A stretch of 64,000 nucleotides of DNA from Gordonia heveisoli. Lineage in GTDB: Bacteria; Actinomycetota; Actinomycetes; Mycobacteriales; Mycobacteriaceae. Shown piece after piece: positions 18,557 through 27,822 of the stretch. Position 1 is the stretch's first letter. Each line of letters begins with the position of its first letter. Location: the NCBI RefSeq assembly GCF_030315745.1, contig NZ_JASXSH010000006.1, positions 124,001 to 188,000 on the forward strand, given 5' to 3'. The notes beneath the pieces were generated by a model. That model did not search any database. It was not told the DNA's origin and was given only the letters and a program-made list of their open reading frames with translations. Both the position numbers and the translations under genes were made by a program.

Positions 18557-19558
18557 GTGCCGATCATCGACTTCTTCCGCAGGCTGCTGCAACGATCCCC
18601 GATCGACGGCTTTGTCCTATCGATCCTGGCCGCCGTCGTCATCGCCGCCTTCCTGCCCGCCGAGGGCGCCACGGCCGACATACTGGACTGGGTCGTCACG
18701 ATCGCGATCGGTGCGCTGTTCTTCCTCTACGGCACCCGCCTGCATCCGCGGGAGGCCCTCGACGGACTCCGACACTGGCGTTTGCACCTGACGATCCTGG
18801 CCTTCACCTTTGTCGCGTTCCCGTTGATCGGCCTGGCACTTCGGCCGATCGCCGAACCACTCGTCGGCGACGATCTGTACGCAGGTCTGCTGTTTCTGTG
18901 TCTGGTTCCGTCGACCGTTCAGTCCTCGATCGCCTTCACCTCGATCGCGCGCGGCAACGTGGCCGGCGCCATCGTCAGCGCGTCGACGTCGAACATCCTC
19001 GGCGTGTTCCTGACGCCGCTGCTGGTGGTCGCGCTGATGAGTACCGCGGGCGACATCCACATCGACGCGTCGTCGGTGTTGAAGATCGTGGCCCAGATCC
19101 TGGTGCCGTTCATCGTCGGCCAGATCGCGCGGCCGTGGGTGGGACCGTTCTTCAGCAGGCACGCCGCGCCCACCAAATACGCCGATCGCAGCGCGATCGT
19201 GCTCGTCGTCTACGTCGCCTTCAGCGAGGGTGTGCGTGAGGGCATCTGGTCGCTGGTGAGTGCCGCCGACGTCATCGCCGTCGCGATCATCTCGCTGCTG
19301 TTGGTGATCGTGATGCTCTTCGTGACCCGCTGGCTACCTCAGCGCCTCGGCTTCGACCGCGCCGACACCATCGCCATCCAGTTCTGTGGCACCAAGAAGA
19401 GCCTGGCAACCGGCCTGCCGATGGCCACCGTGCTGTTCTCCGGATCGGTCGTCGGTCTGATCGTGTTGCCGCTGATGATCTTTCATCAGATCCAGCTGAT
19501 TCTGTGTTCGTGGCTGTCGGCGCGCTACGCCCGCGAGCTCGACGAGTCGACCGACTGA
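18557..19558 (+). CDS. bile acid:sodium symporter family transporter (SBF-like)
   Basis: A 333-residue integral membrane protein with about ten hydrophobic helices. Family traits include the crossing-helix regions VPSTVQSSIAFTSIARGN and QFCGTKKSLATGLPMA, both typical of the SBF_like branch of the BASS superfamily (the YfeH/PF13593 type). Such proteins move organic anions with sodium; substrates in bacteria are mostly unknown. The GTG at 18557 is chosen because the open frame upstream overlaps the SdpI-like gene and has no membrane character. Very short spacing after the SdpI-like gene argues for a shared function, perhaps export or tolerance. Confidence 0.83.
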   Translation: MPIIDFFRRLLQRSPIDGFVLSILAAVVIAAFLPAEGATADILDWVVTIAIGALFFLYGTRLHPREALDGLRHWRLHLTILAFTFVAFPLIGLALRPIAEPLVGDDLYAGLLFLCLVPSTVQSSIAFTSIARGNVAGAIVSASTSNILGVFLTPLLVVALMSTAGDIHIDASSVLKIVAQILVPFIVGQIARPWVGPFFSRHAAPTKYADRSAIVLVVYVAFSEGVREGIWSLVSAADVIAVAIISLLLVIVMLFVTRWLPQRLGFDRADTIAIQFCGTKKSLATGLPMATVLFSGSVVGLIVLPLMIFHQIQLILCSWLSARYARELDESTD

Positions 19559-19630
19559 CATCACGGCCGGTTGTCGGGGCCCGTCACTACAGTGGGCTTG
19601 CACGATGGAAGCAGAGGGGACGAGACGGGT

Positions 19631-22600
19631 ATGGCTTTGTTCCGGCGAGCCGACCGCACGACGCCGACTACCGCCGATCGTGAGTTCATCGCCGCCCTCC
19701 GCCGGTCCATCGCCACCGACCCCGCCATCGCCGACCCGGACGAGCGGCAGGCCATCGCCGATCGGGTGGCCGACCAGTTGCGCACCGGCACCGATCCCGA
19801 AGTCGCGGCCGCGATCGCCCGCGCTCACGGCGGCTGGTGGTCGTCGTCGTACCTGAACGACACCGTCCCCGACCTCCGGCACCGGGCCTATGCACTCCTC
19901 GATCAGGTCACCCCGATCGTCGCCCGACGCTGGGCACAGGTCCTCACCGGCTATCGGGCGTCGCCACCCACGCTGACACCCGTCGCAGGGGACCACGGCG
20001 CCGAACGGTTGATCGACGACATCGCCAAGTGTTTCCGGCATCGGGCCGGATTCGCCTCATCCGGGCCGCTCCCGGTCCACCTGGCCACCCTCGATGCGAT
20101 CGTGGTCGCCGGCGGTGGCCGCCCGGGCGAACTGCTCGAGGCGGTGTTCTCCTACGACACCACATTTCGCTACGCGGGACTGACCGGTATTCGCAACATC
20201 ATTCGCGATCTGCCCGACTTCGAGGTGGCGGTCGCCGCGGACAGCGAGGTCCTCGCCGCGCTGGCGGCCCGACAACCAGCCAAGGCCCGCACGGTACTGC
20301 TGGAGTTGTTCGACGGTCTCGCCGACGCCGCGTTGGCGCCCTTCGCCGACGTCATCACCGCCGCCCTGGTCGGCACGTCGGTGACCACGGCCGTGGCCGC
20401 GGAGAAGTCGGCCACCCGGTGCCCCGCTGATGCGATGATCGAATCCCTCAAACGGGCGGCCAACGAGGGTGACAGCAGTACCCAGATCCGTGCGCTGCGG
20501 GCGATCTGGAAACTCGGCCCCACCCCCGACGACCGACGCTGGGCGATCGACTTCGCCGCCCGCGCCACGTCCGCCGCCGCGAAGGCGCTCGCGCGCGAAT
20601 GGGCCCACCGCGTCACCCAGCTGCCGACCGACGCCGACACTCTCTCGGACACCACGGGTACACGCACTGGCACACCGGCCGAATGGCGCATCGAGATCAC
20701 CCCGAGCCTGCGCGATGCGATAACGCGGTTCGTCCGTGACATCGGCCATCCCGACGCCGACGCCGACCTGGTCCGGGCGCTCACCAGCGGCCGACGACCG
20801 GCCACCGACCGACGCTTCCGCGACCTGTTGCCCTACCAGGCGCAGGACGCGATCGTCCCGGCACTCACCGCATTGTGGCGCTGCCCCGATATGACACCGA
20901 CCGCCACACTCATCACCCTGCAGTTCATGAACCTGCTGCGCATCCCCAGCGGCGCTGCGCTGAGTACCGCTGCGGTGGAGGCGATCGAGGCCGGCCACGC
21001 CGACCGGCCCGGTTTCGACCTTGCCCACCTGCAACTATTGCTCGACACCATGGGTCTGCCCGGTGCCGATCTCCTCGTCGACGCCTACCGCATGTCCTGG
21101 AAACGACTGGGCCACGACTGGCCGGCCGCCGATGTCGCCCCGTTCGCGGCCGCCAACCGTGATCGGTTTGTCGCGGCGCTGGCCGACGATACGTCCTACT
21201 CCGCCGATCCGACCGCACCTTTCCGCGCCTTCGCCACGTTGCCCGCGCTACCCGCCGACCTCACCGACACCCTGTTTCGGATCGCGCTCGGATCGTCGTC
21301 GCGCACCCGTGTCACCGCCCAGGATGTGCTGGTGCCCAACGGCTTCGATGTTCCTGCTGACCGCATCGGCCGCATCCACACCGCGGTCTGTGATCCGGCG
21401 GCCGACACCCGCGCGGTCGCCGCGACGTGGTTGGGCCGGATCGGAGCCGCCGGGGCAGATTCCCCCGACGTCGAGGTCATCGAAAGTGCGTACGCCACCG
21501 AACGTACCGAACGTGTCCTACAAGCTCAGCTGAATGCCCTTGCCGCCCTGGGACGTTCCCCCGACGTGTACCTCAATAGGGTCACTCTGGCGGCGCAGGT
21601 CGCCAAAGCCGCGCGCAAGGGCGGGCCACCTGGCCTGGACTGGCTCGACGTCGGTGCACTGCCGCCCGTACGCTGGGCCGATGATGGCGAACCCGTCCCC
21701 GTCGAGACACTTCGCTGGCTGCTCGGTACCGCGGTCCGACTGAAGGATCCGGAACCCACCGTCGCACTGCGCTACTACTGCGCGCTGTTCGACGCCACCG
21801 ACCGAGCGCGCCTGGGTGACCATCTCCTCGACACCTGGCTGGTCGTCGGAAGTATCAAAACCAAAGGAGTACTGGCGATCTGCGCGTCATGCTGCACGGA
21901 CAACGCGGCCCCGATCGCCGAACACTACATCCGCACCAACTACGGTCTGGCCGCCGCCCAGTGCAAAGCCCTGCTGGCGATGCTGAGCTGGGTGGACGCC
22001 GACAACGCCGTGCAGACCCTGCTGGCGATCTCCACGCGGTTCCGCACGCGCGGTATCCAGGAGGTCGCCGGTATGCAGGTCCGCGCGCTGGCGCAACGGC
22101 GGGGCTGGACTCCCGACCAGCTGGCGGACCGGACCGTGCCCGACGGTGGGTTCTCCACGGGCGGCCGGTTGCTCCTGGACTACGGGCCGCGCGAGTTCAG
22201 CGCGCGCATCGGACCGGGTCTCACCCTCGCGCTGTTCAACCCGGACGGCAAACCGGTCAAGTCGCTGCCCGCACCGCGCGCCACCGACGATCCCGAGGCG
22301 GTGGCCGCGTCGAAGCGGCGGCTCACCGCCGCCCGCAAGGCCGTCAAGACCACCGTGGTCGCACAGCGGGATCGCCTCTACGAGGCGATGTGCACCGAAC
22401 GACGCTGGTCGGTCGTCGAATGGAGCACCTACCTGCGGCCGCATCCGATCGTCGGGCAGTTGGCCGGTCGGCTCATCTGGCTCGCCGTGGCCGGTGATGA
22501 GCACCCGATCGCCTTCCGACCCCTCGACGACGGATCGCTGACCGACGCCGACGACGAGGAGGTGCAGCTCCAGGCGGAGGCCACCATCAGCCTGGTCCAC

Positions 22601-23092
22601 CCCGGCGCGCTGGCCCCGGCCGCGGTGACCGCCTGGCGCACCCACCTCGTCGACTATGAGGTAGATCCGCTGTTCGACCAGCTTGGCGAACCCATCGCCA
22701 TCGATGACGTCTCCGACGCGGCCACCTCCTACGACGGCTATGAGGGCTATCTGCTCGACGCCTTCACGCTGCGTGCCGCGACGACCCGGCGCGGGTATCT
22801 CCGCGGCCCGACCGGCGACGGCGGCATCGTCACCTCCTATGTGAAACGGTTCCCCAGCTCGGGTATCGAGGTGGTACTCGGCTTCTCCGGCATCGCACTC
22901 CCGGAGGAGAACCTGAGCGTCGCCCTGACGCATCTGCACTTCACGGATGTCTCCGACGGCGGCAACGGTCGCTGGATACGCTTCGGCGACGTCCCCGCAG
23001 TGCTGCTGCGCGAGTCGATCGGCGATCTCGCATCGGTCGCGGCGCTGGGGGCCCACGATCCGAACTGGCGCGGAAAGGTGCGCATCACATGA
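19631..23092 (+). CDS. DUF4132 family protein, first gene of MoxR-VWA-SWIM operon
   Basis: A 1153-residue cytoplasmic protein. The long N-terminal part (about residues 1-800) is alpha-helical with repeated Leu/Ala-rich helices that look like HEAT- or ARM-type scaffolding. The DUF4132 signature starts near residue 830: GWTPDQLADRTVPDGGF, LLDYGPREFSARIGPGL, then SLPAPRATDDPEAV, a lysine-rich helix, and RRWSVVEWSTYLRPHPIVGQLAGRLIWLA. A metazoan-like WGR domain, often found with this family, is not evident. The ATG at 19631 has GAGGGGA upstream; a possible -10 (TACAGT) is at 19588. Its stop overlaps the MoxR start (ATGA). E. coli MolR/YehI is a family member as I recall; no biochemical role is established. 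Confidence 0.85.
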   Translation: MALFRRADRTTPTTADREFIAALRRSIATDPAIADPDERQAIADRVADQLRTGTDPEVAAAIARAHGGWWSSSYLNDTVPDLRHRAYALLDQVTPIVARRWAQVLTGYRASPPTLTPVAGDHGAERLIDDIAKCFRHRAGFASSGPLPVHLATLDAIVVAGGGRPGELLEAVFSYDTTFRYAGLTGIRNIIRDLPDFEVAVAADSEVLAALAARQPAKARTVLLELFDGLADAALAPFADVITAALVGTSVTTAVAAEKSATRCPADAMIESLKRAANEGDSSTQIRALRAIWKLGPTPDDRRWAIDFAARATSAAAKALAREWAHRVTQLPTDADTLSDTTGTRTGTPAEWRIEITPSLRDAITRFVRDIGHPDADADLVRALTSGRRPATDRRFRDLLPYQAQDAIVPALTALWRCPDMTPTATLITLQFMNLLRIPSGAALSTAAVEAIEAGHADRPGFDLAHLQLLLDTMGLPGADLLVDAYRMSWKRLGHDWPAADVAPFAAANRDRFVAALADDTSYSADPTAPFRAFATLPALPADLTDTLFRIALGSSSRTRVTAQDVLVPNGFDVPADRIGRIHTAVCDPAADTRAVAATWLGRIGAAGADSPDVEVIESAYATERTERVLQAQLNALAALGRSPDVYLNRVTLAAQVAKAARKGGPPGLDWLDVGALPPVRWADDGEPVPVETLRWLLGTAVRLKDPEPTVALRYYCALFDATDRARLGDHLLDTWLVVGSIKTKGVLAICASCCTDNAAPIAEHYIRTNYGLAAAQCKALLAMLSWVDADNAVQTLLAISTRFRTRGIQEVAGMQVRALAQRRGWTPDQLADRTVPDGGFSTGGRLLLDYGPREFSARIGPGLTLALFNPDGKPVKSLPAPRATDDPEAVAASKRRLTAARKAVKTTVVAQRDRLYEAMCTERRWSVVEWSTYLRPHPIVGQLAGRLIWLAVAGDEHPIAFRPLDDGSLTDADDEEVQLQAEATISLVHPGALAPAAVTAWRTHLVDYEVDPLFDQLGEPIAIDDVSDAATSYDGYEGYLLDAFTLRAATTRRGYLRGPTGDGGIVTSYVKRFPSSGIEVVLGFSGIALPEENLSVALTHLHFTDVSDGGNGRWIRFGDVPAVLLRESIGDLASVAALGAHDPNWRGKVRIT

Positions 23093-24204
23093 GCAGTACC
23101 GAGGTTCCCGGACCCGCCGGACCGGTTCTCCGCGCCCCCGCCGAGCAGGTATACGCCACGGAACTGGCCGCCCTCGCGGCCGCGGATGCCGGCGCTCGGC
23201 CACCGGGATGGCGGTTGTCCCCGCGGGCGGTCCGCAGCTTCGTCGTCGGCGACCGCAGCGCTGGAGTGGTACCGAAGTTCTACGGCGACAACGCCCTCGT
23301 GGAGCGCTGCATCGTCACCCTGATGAGCAATCGCGGATTGCTGCTCGCCGGTGAACCGGGGACGGCCAAATCGATGTTGTCGGAACTTCTCTCGGCCGCC
23401 ATCTCCGGTACGTCTGGACAGGTGGTGCAGGGCAGTACCGGCACCACCGAGGACAAGATCGCGTATTCGTGGAATTACGCGCTGCTCCTGGCCGAGGGTC
23501 CGTCGCAGCGGGCGCTCGTCCGCGGTCCGCTGTACACCGCGATGGAAACCGGCACCCTGTGCCGTTTCGAGGAGATCACCCGGGTCCAGCCGGAGATCTC
23601 CGACGCACTGATCGGGGTGCTCTCCGACAAGGCCCTACATATCCCGGAACTCCCCGACGATGATGCGATTCTGTTCGCCCGCAACGGTTTCAACGTCATC
23701 GCCACCGCCAACCTGCGCGACCGCGGGGTACATGAGATGTCCTCGGCGCTCAAGCGTCGCTTCAACTTCGAGACGGTGACCCCGATCCGTGATCGCGCGC
23801 TCCAGGCCGAGCTGATCACCGGCCAGACCGCGGCCCTCCTCACCGAAGCCGGGGTGGGTACGCGTCTCGGCGAGGATGTGGTCGCGCTGCTGATCGACGT
23901 CTTCGACGATCTGCGTACCGGCGTCACCGCCGATGGGGTCGCGGTGGAGAGGCCGGCCGCGGTGATGTCGGCGGCCGAGGCGGTCGCGGTCGGCTATGCC
24001 GCCGCCCTCGACGCCCACTATTTCGGTGACGGCGCGGTGGACGGCAATCATGTCGCACGGCAGCTGATCGGCACCGTCCTCAAGGACAACCCCGACGACG
24101 CCACAAAGCTCGACCAGTATTTCGACGTCGTCGTCCGTCGTCGGGCGAAACGTGGCAACGCCTGGTCGGCTGCGCTGGCCGCCCACCGCGAACACACCGC
24201 CTGA
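23089..24204 (+). CDS. MoxR-type AAA+ ATPase
   Basis: A 371-residue AAA+ ATPase. Walker A is GEPGTAKS at residues 88-95. The Walker B position reads CRFEEITR near 158, the sensor 1 asparagine is in VIATANLRDRG near 205, and the arginine-finger region is SSALKRRFNFETV. The order and spacing match MoxR/RavA-type ATPases, which act as chaperone-like remodellers together with VWA proteins. Residues 60-80 form a substrate/lid region before the ATP site. The start overlaps the DUF4132 stop; the DUF5682 gene starts four bases after its stop. In this operon it is the obvious energy source, with the VWA protein as likely partner. Confidence 0.92.
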   Translation: MSSTEVPGPAGPVLRAPAEQVYATELAALAAADAGARPPGWRLSPRAVRSFVVGDRSAGVVPKFYGDNALVERCIVTLMSNRGLLLAGEPGTAKSMLSELLSAAISGTSGQVVQGSTGTTEDKIAYSWNYALLLAEGPSQRALVRGPLYTAMETGTLCRFEEITRVQPEISDALIGVLSDKALHIPELPDDDAILFARNGFNVIATANLRDRGVHEMSSALKRRFNFETVTPIRDRALQAELITGQTAALLTEAGVGTRLGEDVVALLIDVFDDLRTGVTADGVAVERPAAVMSAAEAVAVGYAAALDAHYFGDGAVDGNHVARQLIGTVLKDNPDDATKLDQYFDVVVRRRAKRGNAWSAALAAHREHTA

Positions 24205-24208
24205 ACCG

Positions 24209-26647
24209 ATGTCTGCGCTGATCGATGCGTCCGCGGCGCGGGCAACGGCTGCCGGGCTGGTCACCGATGATCTCGTCATCGTGCCGGTCCGGCACCATTC
24301 ACCGGCGTGTGCGTTGCAGGTGCGTCGTGCCCTGGATCTCCACCGCCCGGCCGTCGTGCTGGTGGAGGGACCGCGATCGTTCACCCCGCTGATCGCCGAT
24401 TTGGTCGACCCCCGCGCGCAAGCACCGCTGGCCGTCTACGCCTACACCGATCCGGCCCGCCGCGGGCCCGACACCCCACGCCGGGGCGCCTACTATCCGT
24501 TCTGCGACTTCTCCCCCGAACTGGTCGCGCTGCGCACGGCCGCCGCACGCGACATCCCGGCCCGCTTCATCGATCTCGACTTCGGCGAGCAGTTGCGGGT
24601 CGAACACATCGGTGCGGATGCGCCGGCTCCGTCGCTCATCGACGAACACCATCTGGCGATGAGCCACCGCTTGTCGGCCCTGGCACAGCGACTCGGCTGC
24701 CGAGACCACGATGACCTGTGGGAGCACCTCTTCGAGGCCGATGCCGATGCCGTCGATCTCGCCGAACACCTGGCCCGCATGAGTGCGTACTGCCTGCTGG
24801 CCCGGGCCGATGCAGAGGCGACACCGGGATTGCTCGATCGCGACGGCACCACCGCGCGCGAGGCGGAGATGGCCTGGCACGTCGGTCAGGCGATCGCCGA
24901 ACCCGGACGCGACGGCCCGGTCCTGGTCGTGGTCGGCGGCTTCCATGCGGTCGTGCTGGCCGACCTCGTCGCCGCGGGCGTGCCCCGACCTCGGGTACCC
25001 GCGACCGCCGAACGGTGCGCGGTCATCCGTTTCGCCTTCGACCGGGTGGAGAAGGTCAGCGGCTACGCCGCCGGAATACCGTCGCCCGCCTGGCAGCAAC
25101 GCATCCACGACGGTCTTGCCGGGCCGGCACAGCCGTCCGGGAGCACCGACCATCCGCCGCGCGTCGCAGCCACTCTGGAGATGCTGCTCGACATCGCCGC
25201 CGACCTCGAGGTGCTCGGCCGTCCGGTCGGTCAGCCCACCCTCGCCGACGCCTTCGCGCACACCCTCGCCCTCGCTGACCTCCGTGGGCATGCCGCGCCG
25301 CTGCGCACAGATCTGCTCGACGGGATCACCGCAACCTTCATCAAGGGGGACGCCGACCTGGAGGGCACCGCGATCCTCGCCGCCGCGCACCGCGTGCTCA
25401 CCGGCACCCGGATCGGCGTGTTACCGCCGACGGTCACCGCGCCGCCGCTGGTGGCCGACACCCTCGATCGGCTGCGCCGGGCCCGACTCGCCGTCGACAC
25501 CCCGATCCCCGCCCAGGTCACACTGTCGATCTACCGGTCGGCCGGTCATCGTCGGACGAGCCGATTACTGCACGGCCTGTGCGCTCTGGACATCCCGTTC
25601 GCCACACCGGTCGCCGGTCCCGATTTCGTCGGTGGCACCGATCTGCATCTGATCGGCGAGCGGTGGGATTACCGCTGGTCCCCAACCACCGAGTCGGCGC
25701 TCGTGGAGGCCGCCCGCTACGGAGACACTCTGCCCGACGCCGTCGCCGCCCGCTTCGACGAACTGCTGTCGGGGTTCAGCGTCGCGGGCGGCGCACACGA
25801 CGCGACGATCGCGACCAGCCTGCTGATGCAGGCCTGTCGGCTGGGTTTACACGCCCACGCACACCGATGCCTGACCGTGGTGGCGCAGGTACTCGCGCGC
25901 GATGCGTCCTTCATCGGCGTTGTCCGCGCATGCGGCACCCTCGAACTCCTCGTCCATGCCCGCGAACCACTGGAGGCCGGCGGTCTCGACGGTCTGGGGA
26001 CACTGCTGCGCACCGCCGTCGAACGAGCCATCTACCTGGGTCGGACGCTGCCCGGCGAACCGCCGGACGAGGTCGTCTCAGCGCTCAGCACGCTCGCCGA
26101 GGTGGTCGCCGACCCCGCGCTGATCGACGATCCGGTCGACGTCGACGGTTTCTGGGATCTGGTGACGACGCTGCGCACCGATCATCCCGACGCACAGATC
26201 CGCGGGGCGGCCACCGGGCTGGACTACTCGTCGGGTCGCCTGGACGCCGCCCGGACCGCGGCCGCGGTCACCGGTGCGCTCAGCGGCACCGTCGAACCCG
26301 GTGCCGCGGTGGACTTCCTGCGCGGCGTGTTGCGAACTGCTCGTGAGATCGCCTGGCAGATCGATGATCTCGTCGATGCGATCGGTGATCTGCTGGCCGG
26401 CTGGGCACCGGAGGTGTTTGTCTCCTTCCTGCCCGGTCTGCGACTTGCCTTCGCCGAACTGACCCCGGCCGAGATCGATCGGGTCGCCGCGGTGATCGCC
26501 CGCCGGTTGGGGATCACCGATCCGCTGACATTAGCCCCCGCGGTTCCGCTCGACGCGGCGACGGTGACGGAGAACCTGGCGTGGTCGGCGCGCGCCCACG
26601 CGCTGCTGGTGGCCGACGGACTCGCCGACTGGGTGGTGTCCGGATGA
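24209..26647 (+). CDS. DUF5682 family protein (TraB/EreA-like N-terminal region)
   Basis: An 812-residue protein. Its N-terminus carries the family hallmark VRHHSPACA at residues 26-34, then VVLVEGPRSF near 45, then YYPFCDFSPEL. These histidine and glutamate motifs recall the TIKI/TraB/erythromycin-esterase superfamily, whose members use metal or His/Glu chemistry to cut peptides or esters. A further motif VVGGFHAVVLADL near 235 fits that fold. The remaining 550 residues are mostly helical and unassigned. The ATG at 24209 is four bases after the MoxR stop. The stop overlaps the VWA start (ATGA). In the operon it is the best candidate for an effector enzyme, but activity is not shown. Confidence 0.82.
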   Translation: MSALIDASAARATAAGLVTDDLVIVPVRHHSPACALQVRRALDLHRPAVVLVEGPRSFTPLIADLVDPRAQAPLAVYAYTDPARRGPDTPRRGAYYPFCDFSPELVALRTAAARDIPARFIDLDFGEQLRVEHIGADAPAPSLIDEHHLAMSHRLSALAQRLGCRDHDDLWEHLFEADADAVDLAEHLARMSAYCLLARADAEATPGLLDRDGTTAREAEMAWHVGQAIAEPGRDGPVLVVVGGFHAVVLADLVAAGVPRPRVPATAERCAVIRFAFDRVEKVSGYAAGIPSPAWQQRIHDGLAGPAQPSGSTDHPPRVAATLEMLLDIAADLEVLGRPVGQPTLADAFAHTLALADLRGHAAPLRTDLLDGITATFIKGDADLEGTAILAAAHRVLTGTRIGVLPPTVTAPPLVADTLDRLRRARLAVDTPIPAQVTLSIYRSAGHRRTSRLLHGLCALDIPFATPVAGPDFVGGTDLHLIGERWDYRWSPTTESALVEAARYGDTLPDAVAARFDELLSGFSVAGGAHDATIATSLLMQACRLGLHAHAHRCLTVVAQVLARDASFIGVVRACGTLELLVHAREPLEAGGLDGLGTLLRTAVERAIYLGRTLPGEPPDEVVSALSTLAEVVADPALIDDPVDVDGFWDLVTTLRTDHPDAQIRGAATGLDYSSGRLDAARTAAAVTGALSGTVEPGAAVDFLRGVLRTAREIAWQIDDLVDAIGDLLAGWAPEVFVSFLPGLRLAFAELTPAEIDRVAAVIARRLGITDPLTLAPAVPLDAATVTENLAWSARAHALLVADGLADWVVSG

Positions 26648-27822
26648 CCGAGATCGACCGGTGGCGTCTGGTGCTGGGGCGCTACGCGCAGCCACAACTC
26701 GGTGCACCACAGGAGGGTTCGCCGATCGAACGGCAAGCGCAGGCGCTGGATTTCCTCTACGGACGCGCCTACGCCGGCCGCGGTGTCCTCGATGCCGACG
26801 GCGGCGGACAGCAACCAGGCGGCGGCCCGGGGCCGGGCGGCGGCGACCTCGGGCCTGGCGGCGGTGACCAATCCGATCCACGGGTCACCCACTGGCTCGG
26901 CGAGATTCACGACCTTTTCCCACCCGACGTCTCCGAGGTCATCGTCCATCACGCACTCGAACGGTTCGGGCTGACCGAGGTGATGGCCGATCCGCGAGTC
27001 CTGCGCGACGTCACACCGAGTCCCGAGCTGCTGGCGCTGCTTCTCACCCTGCGACGCACCCTCCCCGCAGCGGTCGACGCCCAACTGCGGCGGATGGTGA
27101 CCGAGGTCGTCGACGAGTTGCGCCGCCGTCTCGAACCCGAGGTGCGGCGGGTGCTGGCCGGCGCCCGGCGCGGATACACCCACTCCCCTCTGCCGGTCGC
27201 GGCGAACTTCGATGTGCAGGGCACCATCCGGCGCAACCTCAAGAATTACGACCCGAACCGGCGTCGGTTGGTGACCACCGACCTGCGGTTCTTCGACCGC
27301 CACGCCCGGCGACTGTCCTGGGACGTGATCATCTGTATCGATCAGAGCGGCAGCATGGCCGAATCGGTCATCCACAGCGCCGTCCTGGCCGCCATCCTCG
27401 CCGGGCTGCCGAATCTGCGGACCGCACTGATCGTCTTCGACACGTCGATCATCGATCTCTCCGCCCACGCCGACGACCCGATCACCGTTCTGATGTCGGT
27501 GCAGCTCGGGGGCGGCACCGATATCGGCCAGGCCGTCCGCTACGCCACCACGCTGGTGGAGAACCCGACGCGGACCATCGTCGTGCTGATCACCGACTTC
27601 TGCGAGGGCGGCCCACCGTCCGAACTGGTGCGCGCGGTCGGCGCCCTCGTCGAAGGCGGGGTGCGGACCCTGGGCCTCGCGTCGCTCGCCGAGCAGTCGC
27701 CCGGCCGACCGGTGCCCCACTATGACCGCGCGATGGCCCAGCGGCTGGCCGACGAGGGGATGGAGATCGCGGCCTGCACGCCCCGACAACTGGCCGACTG
27801 GCTGGTCGAGGCAACCTCATGA
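26644..27822 (+). CDS. VWA domain protein (CoxE-like), MoxR partner
   Basis: A 392-residue protein. A helical N-terminus is followed by a Gly/Pro linker (residues about 53-78, repeated GGG units). A middle helical domain comes next, then a von Willebrand A domain from about residue 220. The metal-ion-dependent adhesion site is complete: DQSGSM near 233, the threonine in GGGTDIGQ, and the aspartate in ITDFCEGG. The region before it (DLRFFDRHARRLSWDV) is characteristic of VWA proteins paired with MoxR ATPases. It overlaps both neighbours by four bases. It probably docks onto the MoxR ATPase and presents or selects a target, as known for RavA-ViaA type pairs. Confidence 0.9.
   Translation: MTEIDRWRLVLGRYAQPQLGAPQEGSPIERQAQALDFLYGRAYAGRGVLDADGGGQQPGGGPGPGGGDLGPGGGDQSDPRVTHWLGEIHDLFPPDVSEVIVHHALERFGLTEVMADPRVLRDVTPSPELLALLLTLRRTLPAAVDAQLRRMVTEVVDELRRRLEPEVRRVLAGARRGYTHSPLPVAANFDVQGTIRRNLKNYDPNRRRLVTTDLRFFDRHARRLSWDVIICIDQSGSMAESVIHSAVLAAILAGLPNLRTALIVFDTSIIDLSAHADDPITVLMSVQLGGGTDIGQAVRYATTLVENPTRTIVVLITDFCEGGPPSELVRAVGALVEGGVRTLGLASLAEQSPGRPVPHYDRAMAQRLADEGMEIAACTPRQLADWLVEATS

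Noticed and set aside
21887-23203. 438-codon minus-strand open frame
   Set aside because: Antisense to the DUF4132 gene with no recognisable family.
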